From an uncultured Thalassotalea sp. (GTDB lineage: Bacteria; Pseudomonadota; Gammaproteobacteria; Enterobacterales; Alteromonadaceae), in NCBI GenBank assembly GCA_947502355.1, contig CANMZP010000007.1, positions 75,775 through 139,774 on the forward strand: a stretch of DNA of 64,000 bases, in the 5' to 3' direction. The notes beneath the pieces are model-generated. The model saw only the letters and a program-made list of their open reading frames with translations, searched no databases and had not been told where the DNA came from. This document shows, piece by piece, positions 44,076-54,858 of this stretch; position 1 is the first letter of the stretch; each line of letters begins with the position of its first letter. A program made the translations under genes and the position numbers.

Positions 44076-46079
44076 CTATTGTTTCAATAAGGTTTTTGCC
44101 TTACAAACTGCGTTAGCTACGGTAAAGCCAAAATGCTCTAACAGGACATTACCTGGTGCAGACTCACCAAATGATGATAGTCCAAGTACATCGCCATTTT
44201 CACCAATATACTTGTACCAAAAATCAGTATGTGCTGCCTCAATAGCTAGTTTGGCTGTCTTAGGCGGTAGTACTTTTAACCGGTAATCTTTATCTTGTAA
44301 ATCAAACTGAGTTGTAGATGGCATTGACACCACATTCACCAATACTCCTTGCTCAGCCAGAACATTTGCCGCATTCACGGCTAGGCCAACTTCAGAACCT
44401 GTTGCAATTAAAACCAGTTCTGGTTCACTGCCACAATCAACAAGAATATACCCACCTTTTTCAATTTGGCTTACTTGCTCAGTAGAGCGCTCCATATGCA
44501 AAGTGCCCTGACGAGAAAAAACAAGAGCACTAGGACCATCTTTACGAATTAGTGAAGACTTCCATGCAACTGCTGTCTCAACGGTATCACATGGCCTCCA
44601 GGTTGCCAGATTCGGCGTCATCCGCAGGTTAGCCAACTGCTCAACAGGTTGATGTGTAGGACCGTCTTCGCCTTGACCAATAGAATCATGGGTATAAACA
44701 AAAATACTTTGAGTTTTCATTAATGCTGACATGCGAACAGCATTACGAGCATACTCCATGAACATCAGGAAGGTTGCGCCATAAGGCACAAATCCACCAT
44801 GCAGAGCAATGCCATTCATAATCGCACTCATGCCAAATTCTCGTACTCCGTAGAAAACATAATTGCCATCCGATTCATCCTGCAAGCCTTTCGCATTTGG
44901 CCACAATGTTAAGTTGGAACCGGCTAAATCAGCTGATCCACCGATAATTTCTGGTAGTTGTTCAGCAAAGAATGAAATGGAATTTTGCGATGCTTTGCGG
45001 GTTGCAATCAAGGCACCTTCTTCTTGGCATTGAGCTATGTACTTATTGAACTCAACCTCAAAGCTATCTGGTAAACGGTTATCAATAACCCGTCTCACAA
45101 ACTCCGTAGCAAGCTCAGGATAAGCCTGTTTATACTCTTCAAAGTAGGCTTGCCACTGACCTTGCTTACTTTCACCAATGGGCCTAGCATCCCATTGTTG
45201 GTATACGTCTTCTGGTACTTCAAATGGAGCATATGGCCAATTTAAAGTTTTTCTCACTTCAGCAATTTCAGCATCACCAAGAGGTGCGCCATGACAATCA
45301 TGAGACCCCCCTTTATTCGGTGAGCCAAAACCAATCGTGGTTTTACAACAAATTAAGGTCGGTTTGTCCGTTTCTTTCTGGGCTTGTTCAATCGCATTTG
45401 CAATCTGTTGATGATCATGACCATCAATGCCGCTGATCACATGCCAACCGTAAGAATCGAACCGCTTTGCAGTATCATCCGTAAACCAGCCTTCAACCTC
45501 ACCATCAATTGAAATACCATTGTCATCCCAAAAAGCGATTAACTTGCCAAGCTTTAACGTTCCAGCAAGGGAGCAGGCTTCATGTGAAATGCCTTCCATC
45601 AAGCATCCGTCTCCTAAAAAGCAGTAGGTGAAGTGATCAACAATATCAAAACCTGGTTTGTTAAATTGAGCTGCCAAGGTTTTTTCCGCAATGGCCATAC
45701 CCACTGCGTTAGCGATGCCGGCTCCCAAAGGGCCTGTGGTTGTTTCAACACCAGCAGTATATCCGTATTCAGGGTGACCTGGCGTTTTAGAGTGCAACTG
45801 CCTAAATTGTTTAAGATCTTCAATGGCTAAATCGTAACCCGACAAATGCAATAATGCATACTGCAGCATTGAACCATGGCCATTTGATAGAACAAATCGA
45901 TCGCGATTTGCCCAGCTTGGATCAGTTGGGTTGTGGGTTAAAAAGTTTTGCCATAAAACCGTTGCAATATCAGCCATCCCCATAGGGGCGCCAGGATGGC
46001 CAGAATTGGCTTTTTGAATTGCATCAACAGCTAATAGACGAATAGCATTTGCGGACTTGCTCAATAGTTGGTCTGTCAT
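44076..46079 (-). CDS. tkt: Transketolase
   Basis: This thiamine-diphosphate enzyme of the non-oxidative pentose phosphate pathway takes up the xylulose-5-phosphate made by AraD. It is full length at 667 residues: [49 protein letters not shown] with the ThDP/Mg motif, [19 protein letters not shown], and a C-terminal [10 protein letters not shown] domain. It is a single gene with its own AT-rich upstream region, including TTGTAATATAATATT, a loose relative of the shared operator. With tal it makes the locus self-sufficient for pentose disposal. Confidence 0.97.
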   Translation of the reverse strand: MTDQLLSKSANAIRLLAVDAIQKANSGHPGAPMGMADIATVLWQNFLTHNPTDPSWANRDRFVLSNGHGSMLQYALLHLSGYDLAIEDLKQFRQLHSKTPGHPEYGYTAGVETTTGPLGAGIANAVGMAIAEKTLAAQFNKPGFDIVDHFTYCFLGDGCLMEGISHEACSLAGTLKLGKLIAFWDDNGISIDGEVEGWFTDDTAKRFDSYGWHVISGIDGHDHQQIANAIEQAQKETDKPTLICCKTTIGFGSPNKGGSHDCHGAPLGDAEIAEVRKTLNWPYAPFEVPEDVYQQWDARPIGESKQGQWQAYFEEYKQAYPELATEFVRRVIDNRLPDSFEVEFNKYIAQCQEEGALIATRKASQNSISFFAEQLPEIIGGSADLAGSNLTLWPNAKGLQDESDGNYVFYGVREFGMSAIMNGIALHGGFVPYGATFLMFMEYARNAVRMSALMKTQSIFVYTHDSIGQGEDGPTHQPVEQLANLRMTPNLATWRPCDTVETAVAWKSSLIRKDGPSALVFSRQGTLHMERSTEQVSQIEKGGYILVDCGSEPELVLIATGSEVGLAVNAANVLAEQGVLVNVVSMPSTTQFDLQDKDYRLKVLPPKTAKLAIEAAHTDFWYKYIGENGDVLGLSSFGESAPGNVLLEHFGFTVANAVCKAKTLLKQ

Positions 46080-46155
46080 TGTTCCTCACCATTTGTAATA
46101 TAATATTTCAATATTATTCTACATCGATTAGGAAAGTACAAGTATTAAGATAAAA

Positions 46156-46189
46156 AAAAGCCCGAGAATATCGCTATTCACGGACTTTT
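46156..46189 (-). terminator. Terminator after the second TonB receptor
   Basis: AAAAGCCCGAGAATA and TATTCACGGACTTTT pair with two mismatches around a TCGC loop. On the minus strand a run of eight T's follows. Confidence 0.85.
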
Positions 46190-46210
46190 GGGGGAGATGC
46201 AGATTAACAA

Positions 46211-49015
46211 TTACATTGAGTATCTAAACCCAATCGCATAAGTTTTTGAGTAAACGTTATTGCTGAAGTTAAATAGATCATCATTACCTTTTCCGTAATG
46301 ATTTGAGTAAACATCATCTAAGATATTTGTCGCATCTATGGTAACAGTTAGGTCCTCATTAACATCATAGCTAAACTGGAAGTCCAAACTTTGCTCTGGA
46401 CGGCTCCAGAACTGAAGCGGGTTGGCAAAAAATGCGGCTTCATCACCTTGGTAAAACTCTTCACGCCATACGTAAGATAAGCGTAAATCGAAGTTCTCCT
46501 TCTCATAGAAACCTACTACGGAGTATGAGGAGTCTGATACACCAGCCATTTTAGAATCAACAACCGCTGCGACAGAACCGTCTTCATTGAAATCAATGGT
46601 CGTTTGTTCTGAATCTAGCTCCGTGTAACTCGCCTGCATACCGATACCGTCAAGGTACTCTGGTAAGTCTTCAGGAATGTATAAGAAACCTACTTCCAAA
46701 CCTTTAAGCTCACCATCTGATGCGTTCACTGGTGCATTTAAGATGTAATCACGTTCAACATCATCATCACCAACACGACGTACAACTTTAGAGCCATTAA
46801 TAACAAGTCCTTCGATGTCACGCTTAAATAACGCACCATATAAAGAGCTGCCTGGTGCAAAATACCACTCAAGTGACAAGTCATAGTTCTTTGATAAGGT
46901 CGGCTGCAACTCTGGGTTACCACCATTACCTGTACCATAGATAACCCCGTCAGTTAACGGATCTTGCCAGAATTGCAGAGCGTTTAGCTGACCAAATTCA
47001 GGCATACGCAAGGTCTCGGTGTAAGCCACACGACCGACTAAATCATCAGTAATGTTCCAGTTAAGGACAAAACTAGGTAGTAGATCATCGGCACCACCAT
47101 CACCCGTATCGTAGTTGCCGCTCAGATCCCAGAACTCCATATCCTGGCTGTAATCAACGTAACGTACGCCAATTTCACCACTGATGTCGTTGCCAATTAG
47201 GTACTTGGCAGTTAGATAAACAGCGTAAGAGCGCTCTTCAATATCGAAGGTTTTTAAGTTGGCGTCTTTTTCGTAGCCATAAACTTGGCGCACAGCCGCT
47301 GCGTTGTTAATCATATACAGACCATCGGCTGCAATATAACTACCAAAGATGTCTGCTCGCCCATCCATATAATCATCAATTTGATTCACAAAACCTGTAC
47401 CATCACCAGAGGCGCCGGCACCAACTAAGGCAGCTGCCATAGCATCTAGGGCCATTACCGATGTTGCACTTTGCTCGCGGGTAAATGCCTCGGCGGTACG
47501 TTCTTCATAACGGCCACCGAATTTAACATTCTCGATGTAGTCGTTATCCAAAATCCACTCACCATCGAATGTAAAGGTAATGGCATCACCTTTGTTGCCG
47601 CCACCGTTATCATAAACAGTACCGGTGTTCCAGTTGCCCACTTCGGTCATATCCGACTCATCAATGGCGGTATTTGGATCATCCCAGAATTCTAATCCAG
47701 GCAAACCATCTTTATCGTTGAAATCAACATCTAAACCATAGGCTTTACGATCGAATCGCATGGCAAAAAACTGAGTTTCAAATTCACTTTCCTGATAAAG
47801 GATTTCTGATTTGATGATCAAATCATCTGTTGGTGTCCATGTAGCACCAAGAGCGTATAGATAACTATCCGTTTCGCCTTTTGAGCCATCACCACTTTGG
47901 AAACCACCTGGCGCATATACCTGACGCTCTTTTACAACATTGGTACCATCGTAAAGGACGGGAGGATTAACACGTAAGTTACCGTTATTGCCATCTTCCT
48001 CAAAGGTGTTGGTAAACCACATCGTTGTATTTTGATCATTTCTATAACCGGTATAGAAAGCTTCAGCCAAAACTTCTAATTCATCATTTGGTGCCCATTG
48101 TAAAGATAAGTTAAACGCAGGACGTTCACGTTTCGCTTCTGCAACAGTACCAAACACAGCATCACGAGCTAATAGGTACTCAACGTCTTCACCATTTACT
48201 GGTAAAGTCGCTCCTGCGTGACTTGGCAAACCGTTAGTTAAACCTGGTGTCCAATAAGATGAGGCTGAACCAAAGTTCATGATTTTATAGGGCTGGTGAC
48301 CACTTGGAGGGTTAGCTGTAAAGAATGGGAATACAGCCCCGGCAACCAACCCATCGTCACGGTAATGAGTTTCCACATAGGAAATATTTGCTAAGACACC
48401 AAGTTCTCCAAGATCAGTCTCCCAACGGTTACTCGCTAGAAGGCTGACGTTAGGATCAACTTTATCTGGTTGATCGGCATAAATCCCACGACCGGCAACA
48501 ACCATTTTTGCGCCATCAAAGTCAAATGGACGGTGTGTCTCAATATCAATTGAACCTGCAATACCTCGCTCTACTTGCGATGCGGAACGCGTTTTATATA
48601 CGTTAACACCTGACAACAAGCTTGCTGGAATATCTTGCAAAGCGACAGCCCGCCCTGCTCCGGTAAACACATCACGACCATTTACAGTCGTATGGACATC
48701 GTTCAGACCACGAATGGATACAGTACTGATCTCACCGCCACCGCGACCGGTAACTTGTACACCGGTAACCCGTTGCAGGGCTTCGACCACGTTGTTATCT
48801 GGGAATTTACCAATGTCTTCGGCAACAATTGAATCTAAAATTTGGGTACTAAAGCGCTTCATGTTCATCGCTTTATTTAAACTGCCACGGATACCGGTTA
48901 CTTCAATAACTTCAATATCTTCTTCAGCGGCAACGCTTTCTTCGGCGGCAATGGCTTGTCCAGTTAACAATAATGAAGCAAGAACCGCGCTATTTACTAG
49001 GGTACGTTTGAACAT
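46211..49015 (-). CDS. Second TonB-dependent receptor, 934 aa
   Basis: This outer-membrane receptor is of the same subtype as the 19349 gene. It has a signal peptide ending AIAAEE, a plug with DSIVAEDIGKFPDNNVVEAL and VSIRGLNDVHTTVNGRDVF, and a barrel ending KTYAIGFRYSM. Both receptors share the leader ATTTCAGGAGAAT upstream. It is followed 92 bases upstream in the genome order by the large multidomain GH43 gene on the same strand, so the two may be one transcript. The substrate is inferred to be a larger or branched arabinan fragment. Confidence 0.93.
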   Translation of the reverse strand: MFKRTLVNSAVLASLLLTGQAIAAEESVAAEEDIEVIEVTGIRGSLNKAMNMKRFSTQILDSIVAEDIGKFPDNNVVEALQRVTGVQVTGRGGGEISTVSIRGLNDVHTTVNGRDVFTGAGRAVALQDIPASLLSGVNVYKTRSASQVERGIAGSIDIETHRPFDFDGAKMVVAGRGIYADQPDKVDPNVSLLASNRWETDLGELGVLANISYVETHYRDDGLVAGAVFPFFTANPPSGHQPYKIMNFGSASSYWTPGLTNGLPSHAGATLPVNGEDVEYLLARDAVFGTVAEAKRERPAFNLSLQWAPNDELEVLAEAFYTGYRNDQNTTMWFTNTFEEDGNNGNLRVNPPVLYDGTNVVKERQVYAPGGFQSGDGSKGETDSYLYALGATWTPTDDLIIKSEILYQESEFETQFFAMRFDRKAYGLDVDFNDKDGLPGLEFWDDPNTAIDESDMTEVGNWNTGTVYDNGGGNKGDAITFTFDGEWILDNDYIENVKFGGRYEERTAEAFTREQSATSVMALDAMAAALVGAGASGDGTGFVNQIDDYMDGRADIFGSYIAADGLYMINNAAAVRQVYGYEKDANLKTFDIEERSYAVYLTAKYLIGNDISGEIGVRYVDYSQDMEFWDLSGNYDTGDGGADDLLPSFVLNWNITDDLVGRVAYTETLRMPEFGQLNALQFWQDPLTDGVIYGTGNGGNPELQPTLSKNYDLSLEWYFAPGSSLYGALFKRDIEGLVINGSKVVRRVGDDDVERDYILNAPVNASDGELKGLEVGFLYIPEDLPEYLDGIGMQASYTELDSEQTTIDFNEDGSVAAVVDSKMAGVSDSSYSVVGFYEKENFDLRLSYVWREEFYQGDEAAFFANPLQFWSRPEQSLDFQFSYDVNEDLTVTIDATNILDDVYSNHYGKGNDDLFNFSNNVYSKTYAIGFRYSM

Positions 49016-49107
49016 AACCTATTCTCCTGAAATCTTTGTTAATAAATGAATGTTTTAAAAATACATTTTGGGTAAGCGGGAGTGGTGTCGCCACCACTCC
49101 AATTGCC

Positions 49108-52100
49108 TTACTCTGCGTCTTTTTCGTTATAAAGTTGCTGAACTAAATCGGCATCTATCGTGTCGCTATATATTTTCAGTTCATCCATTGCGCCATTAAA
49201 TGGCACATCCCAGTGGTTTACACCAATACCAAAGTATGTTGTTTGCCCGGTGCCAAATACATTCGGGTAGCCCTGACCGCTATAGCGCTCCTCGGCATCG
49301 ATGTATAATTTCACCTCACCGTTATCTACTGTAAAGACAATGTGAGACCACTCACCACCTGGAATACGTCCGCCTGGATCAGCATCGTACCAAGCCGTAC
49401 CGGACCATAAACGGGTTACCGCATCATCACCCCATGATGGAACAAAGCTCACCCAACTTGAGGCATTACTTGCAGCAAAAAACGATGTTGAAAATGGAGT
49501 AAATACATCAGGTCTTAACCAGAAAGATACCGAGTAGTTGTAGGTTGTAATTAAGTTATCAGGTAAACGAACACCGTTAGTACCATCTAGCTTAACGGCC
49601 TGACCAGAGATACCATCGACAAAATCAACCGTACCACCTAATGCATCGATGAAACCACCCGTTGCTTCACCTTCACTGTAAGCGCCACCAACCGACGTTA
49701 AGTCACCATCAAAGTTGAATTCTGCAGGAGCTTTTGATTTCACGGTAACTTCAAAGGTTTTGGTATCTGTCACACCCTGGAAGTTAATGGTTGCCGTTAA
49801 GGTAACGGTTGCATCTGGCGATGTTGGCCCAGGTTGAGTAACTACAGCAGTGCCATTAACCGTGTCTAATACTTCTGGATTTGAAGACGACCAGCTAATA
49901 CCTGATACGAATGGACCAACTCGTGGTAATTCGAAATTGTCACGAACAGCGGAAGTATCGCCCAACGTTAATCCGTCTTTAACATAGGCGGCGAACTCTG
50001 CCGGGTCTGTCAGGTTATTAATCGCTGCAGCATTAATGTCTAATACATTCAAAGCATAATCGTAAACAATAAATTCATCGATTAAGCCTTTGTATGGCAT
50101 ATCCCAACCGTAGTTAACACCCAAGGCAAAATCTCCACCCTTATCACTGAACCAATCTGGTCTTGGCATGCTGCCTTTCAATTGACCATCAAGGTATAGA
50201 TTCATGGTGTTATTCACATAGGTTACGGTGACATGTGTCCAGTCATTTAATGGCGTAGCATAACCTGAAGTGATTTGATTCCAGTCATCAACGCCTTCGT
50301 TAACCGCGCGACTCCAAATAGTAAACCCTTCACTAAACCAAACACTTCCAGGGATCACACTGGTCCATTGGTCAAAATCATCAGTTGGAGACATGAACAA
50401 TGCAGGAGTATGTACAGGGATTTCTTCAGGTTTGATCCAGAAAGATACCGTGTAATCTTCAGTAGTGATCATATCACTAGGTAATTTCACACCGGTACCA
50501 CCATCAAATGCAAAAGCATTACCTGCATAACCCATGGCATAAGATTCTACACCTACACCCGTGTTTAACATGTTATTGTCAGTTGCACTTGCCGCGGCCA
50601 GATTGCCTAAAGAGTCCGTTAAACCGTCTTCGAACTTGTAGTGAGCAATGGCGTTCTTAAATTCCGGTAGAGCAATTAATTTAACATCAAATGTCTTTGT
50701 GACCGATTCACCATTTAAGCTAACAGTCGCGACTAAAGTGATCTCTTGATCGCCACGATCCGGTGTTGGAATGAAAATAGCACCATCGTTACTGATGTAG
50801 TACTCATCACTACTTTGCCAGATAATGTCTGCATTATGCTTACCAACCTTAGGCAGCACATAGTTTTCATCTTCAATGGTCAACGTTTCTTGAACTTCCA
50901 ACACATTAAGAGTATCTTGCAGCGCTTTACCTGTTGCTGAAATTGGGTCAACATGGCTTCCCCAAACCGTAGAACCATCAGTTGCCAGTGCCGAGAAAGT
51001 AGGAACCAATTTTAAAAGACTGTCATCCCACTGCCACTTAACCGCACCGATGAAATGGCCTGACTCCAACTCTAACTTAATGGTTTCTGGGTCAATGAGA
51101 TACCAAACACCTGACTCAGAGCCCGATACCGTCATATCCATATTCAAAGCGATGTTACCAGAGCGGATTGCACTGATATTGACACCATTACCGTGATTTA
51201 TGAATTTGTAATAGCCATAAAGATCATCTTTGGCAATGACGTTATCGCCATCTAGTGGTACATAACGCTGCGGCGAGCTCACCAACCAACCATCTTTATT
51301 AATGAACATTTCATGAGAGCGAACTTCATGCGCTTCGGGAATAGTTGGGTATTCTGTTGATGTTGAAGGGAAACGAGTGTGTAGTACTAAAATGTGCTTA
51401 CCGGTTTCTTCATCATAATATGCTGAATTGTGGCCTGGAGATTGATAACCCCATGCTGGTGCTGTTTCACCTAGCTCTTGGGTATACTCAAAGCCACCGA
51501 ATAATTTAGCACCAACCTCTAAACCGTCAACTAGAGTAGCAACATCATTACCAGCCGGATCCAGATATGGGCCATCAGGTGTTTTCGAACGAGCAATACG
51601 AACATTGTAGCCATCATTTACAGCAAAGCCGGCAGCTGACCACATTAAGTAGTAGTAATCACTTTCAGGGCTGTAAAGAACGTGTGCACCTTCCATCGCT
51701 CTAAAGTTACCACCAACCAAGTGCTTACCATAACCTTGACCCGCTTCAGGCATACCTGTTTCTTCATCCATGGATAAAATAAAGATACCGCCTGAGTAAG
51801 AGCCATATACCATCCATAATTGCCCATCTTTATCATAGAAGGCAGCTGGATCAATCGCGTTTGGATCTACAGCAGGGTTGTATGTTGTCTGTTCATTATC
51901 TAATGGGAATTGCTCAAACTCTTCTGCTGTGCGGTAACCAGAACGAATAAAAACGCCTTTATCTTTATAAGGGCCTTCAATGTTATCAGCTTCAGCTAAA
52001 CCTAGGTATGAACGGTTCCAGCAAACTTCATCAACTTCCGGGGTGTCTGGGTTATCTTGTGCACAGTGGTTGTAATAAAACCAATATTTGCCATTAGGTG

Positions 52101-52515
52101 CCTTAATTACATTAGCGGCCCAGTTTCCTGTGAAGCCGTCAGTCCAGTCGATACCTTCAGAAATTTCCGACGTGTAAGTATCAAATAGTGGGCTTTCATC
52201 AACAAGGTGATTAGCTGATAAAGAAGAGAACATTTCCCAGCTAACCATATCTTTAGATTTGGCTGCAGCAAGGTGAGAACCGAAGATGTAATACATGCCG
52301 TTATCTTCAATCACTGAAGGGTCATGCACACCAACATTTTGGAAAAGGACGCTGTTATCAGCATCAAAAGGAACATCAGCCGCCAAACCGGGTTTAGCTG
52401 CAGGAATTGTTAATTCAGGAGCTTGTACCGGATCACCAGTACTACTTCCACCCTCATCACAACCGGACATTGCCAGTAGACTGAGGACGGCGAAAGCTAT
52501 CTTACTTGTTTTCAT
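49108..52515 (-). CDS. Large lipoprotein endo-arabinanase: GH43 plus Ig-like and two LamG modules, 1135 aa
   Basis: A lipoprotein signal (LLAMSGC) precedes an N-terminal GH43 domain of two-domain endo-arabinanase type (GH43_4-like). Its residues are Asp in GVHDPSVI, Asp in NAIDPAAF and Glu in AMEGAHVL, with GNWAANVIKAPNG between. A beta-barrel companion domain follows (about 430-520). Then come atrophied bacterial Ig-like units, each ending in TKTFDV or TKTFEV, alternating with two concanavalin/LamG modules (DGGTGVKLPSDMITTEDYTVS and DGTNGVRLPDNLITTYNYSVS). The LamG modules probably bind polysaccharide. It is the first gene before the 46211 receptor, with a perfect copy of the shared operator upstream. 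Confidence 0.88.
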   Translation of the reverse strand: MKTSKIAFAVLSLLAMSGCDEGGSSTGDPVQAPELTIPAAKPGLAADVPFDADNSVLFQNVGVHDPSVIEDNGMYYIFGSHLAAAKSKDMVSWEMFSSLSANHLVDESPLFDTYTSEISEGIDWTDGFTGNWAANVIKAPNGKYWFYYNHCAQDNPDTPEVDEVCWNRSYLGLAEADNIEGPYKDKGVFIRSGYRTAEEFEQFPLDNEQTTYNPAVDPNAIDPAAFYDKDGQLWMVYGSYSGGIFILSMDEETGMPEAGQGYGKHLVGGNFRAMEGAHVLYSPESDYYYLMWSAAGFAVNDGYNVRIARSKTPDGPYLDPAGNDVATLVDGLEVGAKLFGGFEYTQELGETAPAWGYQSPGHNSAYYDEETGKHILVLHTRFPSTSTEYPTIPEAHEVRSHEMFINKDGWLVSSPQRYVPLDGDNVIAKDDLYGYYKFINHGNGVNISAIRSGNIALNMDMTVSGSESGVWYLIDPETIKLELESGHFIGAVKWQWDDSLLKLVPTFSALATDGSTVWGSHVDPISATGKALQDTLNVLEVQETLTIEDENYVLPKVGKHNADIIWQSSDEYYISNDGAIFIPTPDRGDQEITLVATVSLNGESVTKTFDVKLIALPEFKNAIAHYKFEDGLTDSLGNLAAASATDNNMLNTGVGVESYAMGYAGNAFAFDGGTGVKLPSDMITTEDYTVSFWIKPEEIPVHTPALFMSPTDDFDQWTSVIPGSVWFSEGFTIWSRAVNEGVDDWNQITSGYATPLNDWTHVTVTYVNNTMNLYLDGQLKGSMPRPDWFSDKGGDFALGVNYGWDMPYKGLIDEFIVYDYALNVLDINAAAINNLTDPAEFAAYVKDGLTLGDTSAVRDNFELPRVGPFVSGISWSSSNPEVLDTVNGTAVVTQPGPTSPDATVTLTATINFQGVTDTKTFEVTVKSKAPAEFNFDGDLTSVGGAYSEGEATGGFIDALGGTVDFVDGISGQAVKLDGTNGVRLPDNLITTYNYSVSFWLRPDVFTPFSTSFFAASNASSWVSFVPSWGDDAVTRLWSGTAWYDADPGGRIPGGEWSHIVFTVDNGEVKLYIDAEERYSGQGYPNVFGTGQTTYFGIGVNHWDVPFNGAMDELKIYSDTIDADLVQQLYNEKDAE

Positions 52516-52979
52516 AAATCCCTCACTATCATGAATTGATAAATTGTAATTTTATTAGTCAATGTTGTTATCATTATTAATCAACTAAGCAATATAGTAA
52601 TACAATACTACAAAGGTAACAAGAAAAATAACAATTCAAATACAAATACAATTAAATCCGCCCGAAACAAAATAAAAACCATAAAAATCAATTATTAAGA
52701 TCAAGAGACAATAAACTCAAAAACTTTATATTTAAAATCCTCATGGAATTTTCAATAAAAAAACATATAGATGGTTTGATTTTTTTCAGCTTGTTAGTAG
52801 AGACAAGTGTACTTACGAGAATAAAATGTATGACAATATAGGTTTTTTAGGTTTGGATTTTGCTTATTTGGACGGGAGATGATTTTAATCTAAAAAAACT
52901 TGCAATTTAGATCTCTATCCGTAGGGTGTCACCACCTTTGAGAACAGAGGTTAAAAAACAAGCAAACAAGGAATTAAAA
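52516..52979. other. AT-rich intergenic region at the end of the arabinan locus
   Basis: This region holds the operator copy at 52596-52610 and the promoter region of the large GH43 gene. Beyond about 52620 it is AT-rich without a recognisable gene. It probably contains the boundary between the arabinan locus and the accessory genes that follow. Confidence 0.5.
52596..52610. promoter_or_regulatory. Operator motif AGTAATACAATACTA upstream of large GH43
   Basis: It is identical over 15 bases to the site before the first TonB receptor (19229-19243), and lies 80 bases upstream of the GH43 start. This exact repetition is the best support for a locus-wide regulator. Confidence 0.65.
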
Positions 52980-53330
52980 ATGGTTAAAAATTACATACAC
53001 AATGGCACTAATAATAAAGAAAATGCAAACCTAAGAATGAATTTGGACCGCGCTGAATACAAAGGAGTTTTCATTTCCGATTCAGAAGAAAAAGGTGCAT
53101 GCTATTTTGTCGTACTTATTTGTGAAGTAGCATGGATAGGGCAAAAATGGGCGGATAGTTGGCATGCAAAAAAATCTTATTGCGGTTTGTTGTTTACCGA
53201 TGACATTTGTTGTCTAGATTCTTGTAGAGATGGGCTTAAAAAGATAATGACACAGGGTGCGAAAACATACGATCTTGCATACTGGCTGGAAGCCAAAAGA
53301 GTTGCAAGCTCTCCTGTCTTCGAAAAATAG
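52980..53330 (+). CDS. Hypothetical protein, 116 aa
   Basis: I do not recognise this protein. The ATG at 52980 is preferred to an upstream GTG at 52926, because AAGGA lies a few bases before it. The middle holds hydrophobic strands with aromatic and Cys residues (CYFVVLICEVAWIGQKWADSW, DDICCLDSC). No signal or membrane segment is seen. It is a single plus-strand gene beside an SF2 helicase in a patchwork accessory region. Confidence 0.6.
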   Translation: MVKNYIHNGTNNKENANLRMNLDRAEYKGVFISDSEEKGACYFVVLICEVAWIGQKWADSWHAKKSYCGLLFTDDICCLDSCRDGLKKIMTQGAKTYDLAYWLEAKRVASSPVFEK

Positions 53331-53458
53331 CCTCAACTCAGGCCCCTGTAACTAACCCAAAAAACAATCTATAGAGCTTTTGGTGGAAGCAGCATTAGCT
53401 CAAATCATTTCGAAGGCTCGCTGAAAAAGCAGTTCTGAGCTACCACACTATGACTAAA

Positions 53459-54850
53459 CTAAGCTGAAAGTTTAAACCCAGTCTCAACCAGCTCTTGCCT
53501 AAATTGTCCATAGATATTCACTGAATTTTCATAACCTCTATCTAAAAGACAGTTACCACCCACTTCCTTTACGTCAAAAATACTGCCAACTTCTAATAAT
53601 GTTTCAATTGATGACTTAGGCTCAACACATCGAGCTGCTGGTTCAAAAGTTGACTTAATTCCCTTAGTCTGAGGTTTTTGATAACTGATCACATTTATAT
53701 CTTCTGGGATATCATCAGCAACTCTTTCCGCATATTTTACCAACGTTGGTTCATTAAGCATATAAAGAACCGCTTCTTGGTTTGCATCTTCAGTTATCCG
53801 TACAATACGACCTAGTATTTGCCTATAATACAATTCTGTCTTTATGTTACTTAAATGACAACAAACTTGAAGTCTTGGAATATTCGTACCTTCACTAATC
53901 ATACCTACAGAAATAATCCATTTGCTATTACCCACCCGGTAATTTCTAATGATCTCAGAAGGCTTATCCTCCAGATAGGTTACGACAGTGCTTGAGTCTC
54001 CAAATCGAACTCGTAGGATGTCCGCAATCTGATTTGCATGCTCAACGGAAGAGGCAACAATCAACCCACCAGCCCTAGTATTGACCTGACGAATTTTATC
54101 CAACTTATACTTAGTTAAAGAGAGCAGTTCACTAATAATTTCATCATTATGAATTAAAGTTGTATAAGGTAAAATTTTAGCCCCGAGAATAGGTTTTAAA
54201 CTAGAGTATTCCTTGCTTTCACCTTTTTTGTGTACGCGAATATTATCATTATCCAATACAACAATATTTGGTAACCTACACACCCCATCATTTATAGCTT
54301 CTGATAAGCCATATGCGAAGTCATATTCAATAGCTCCTGTTTCATCATAACTTGAAAGGGCGATAGGGTTATCATCGCTGCGCCATGGAGTTCCTGTTAA
54401 AGATAAGGTAAAAGCCGCTTGTTCTTTTACATTCTTAATTAATTGCTTGCCCCAAGAATTAGCATTTGATTCATTATCTCCCGAGCAATGATGAATTTCA
54501 TCAAAGATAGCAAGTACTCGATATTTTTCAAGAAGCGACCAAAAATCCGAATCTAAATATTGCATCGATTGATAAGTAAGACTTTGTCCCTTAGCTCCTA
54601 ACATACCATTGAACGCTGAGCCCGTTTGGGTTTCTAGAGACACTCGAAAATCATCGGCGACTATCGATGACGGAGCGAAGCAGATAACTAAATCAATTAT
54701 GCCCTCTTCAAACATATGATTTGCTAATACTGAAGTCATTAGAGTTTTGCCGCTTCCAGGAGTAGCCAAAACAAGGTTATGTCGCTTACCTCTTTTAAAA
54801 TTTTCTGAAACAGTTTCGATGCATCCAGACTGCCAATTTCTTAATTTCAT
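53459..54850 (-). CDS. SF2 DEAD/DEAH-type helicase, 463 aa
   Basis: This is a ResIII/UvsW-like two-domain ATPase. Motif I is LATPGSGKTLMTS, motif II is AIFDEIHHC (DEIH), motif III region SLTGTPWRSD, and the C-terminal RecA domain has ISVGMISEGTNIPRL and QILGRIVRI (motif VI). The first residues (LRNWQSGCIETV) are the usual Q-motif-like start. No nuclease or methylase domain is attached. Such stand-alone helicases are common in mobile elements and some defence loci; its role here is unknown. Confidence 0.85.
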   Translation of the reverse strand: MKLRNWQSGCIETVSENFKRGKRHNLVLATPGSGKTLMTSVLANHMFEEGIIDLVICFAPSSIVADDFRVSLETQTGSAFNGMLGAKGQSLTYQSMQYLDSDFWSLLEKYRVLAIFDEIHHCSGDNESNANSWGKQLIKNVKEQAAFTLSLTGTPWRSDDNPIALSSYDETGAIEYDFAYGLSEAINDGVCRLPNIVVLDNDNIRVHKKGESKEYSSLKPILGAKILPYTTLIHNDEIISELLSLTKYKLDKIRQVNTRAGGLIVASSVEHANQIADILRVRFGDSSTVVTYLEDKPSEIIRNYRVGNSKWIISVGMISEGTNIPRLQVCCHLSNIKTELYYRQILGRIVRITEDANQEAVLYMLNEPTLVKYAERVADDIPEDINVISYQKPQTKGIKSTFEPAARCVEPKSSIETLLEVGSIFDVKEVGGNCLLDRGYENSVNIYGQFRQELVETGFKLSA

Positions 54851-54858
54851 TTAACTAC

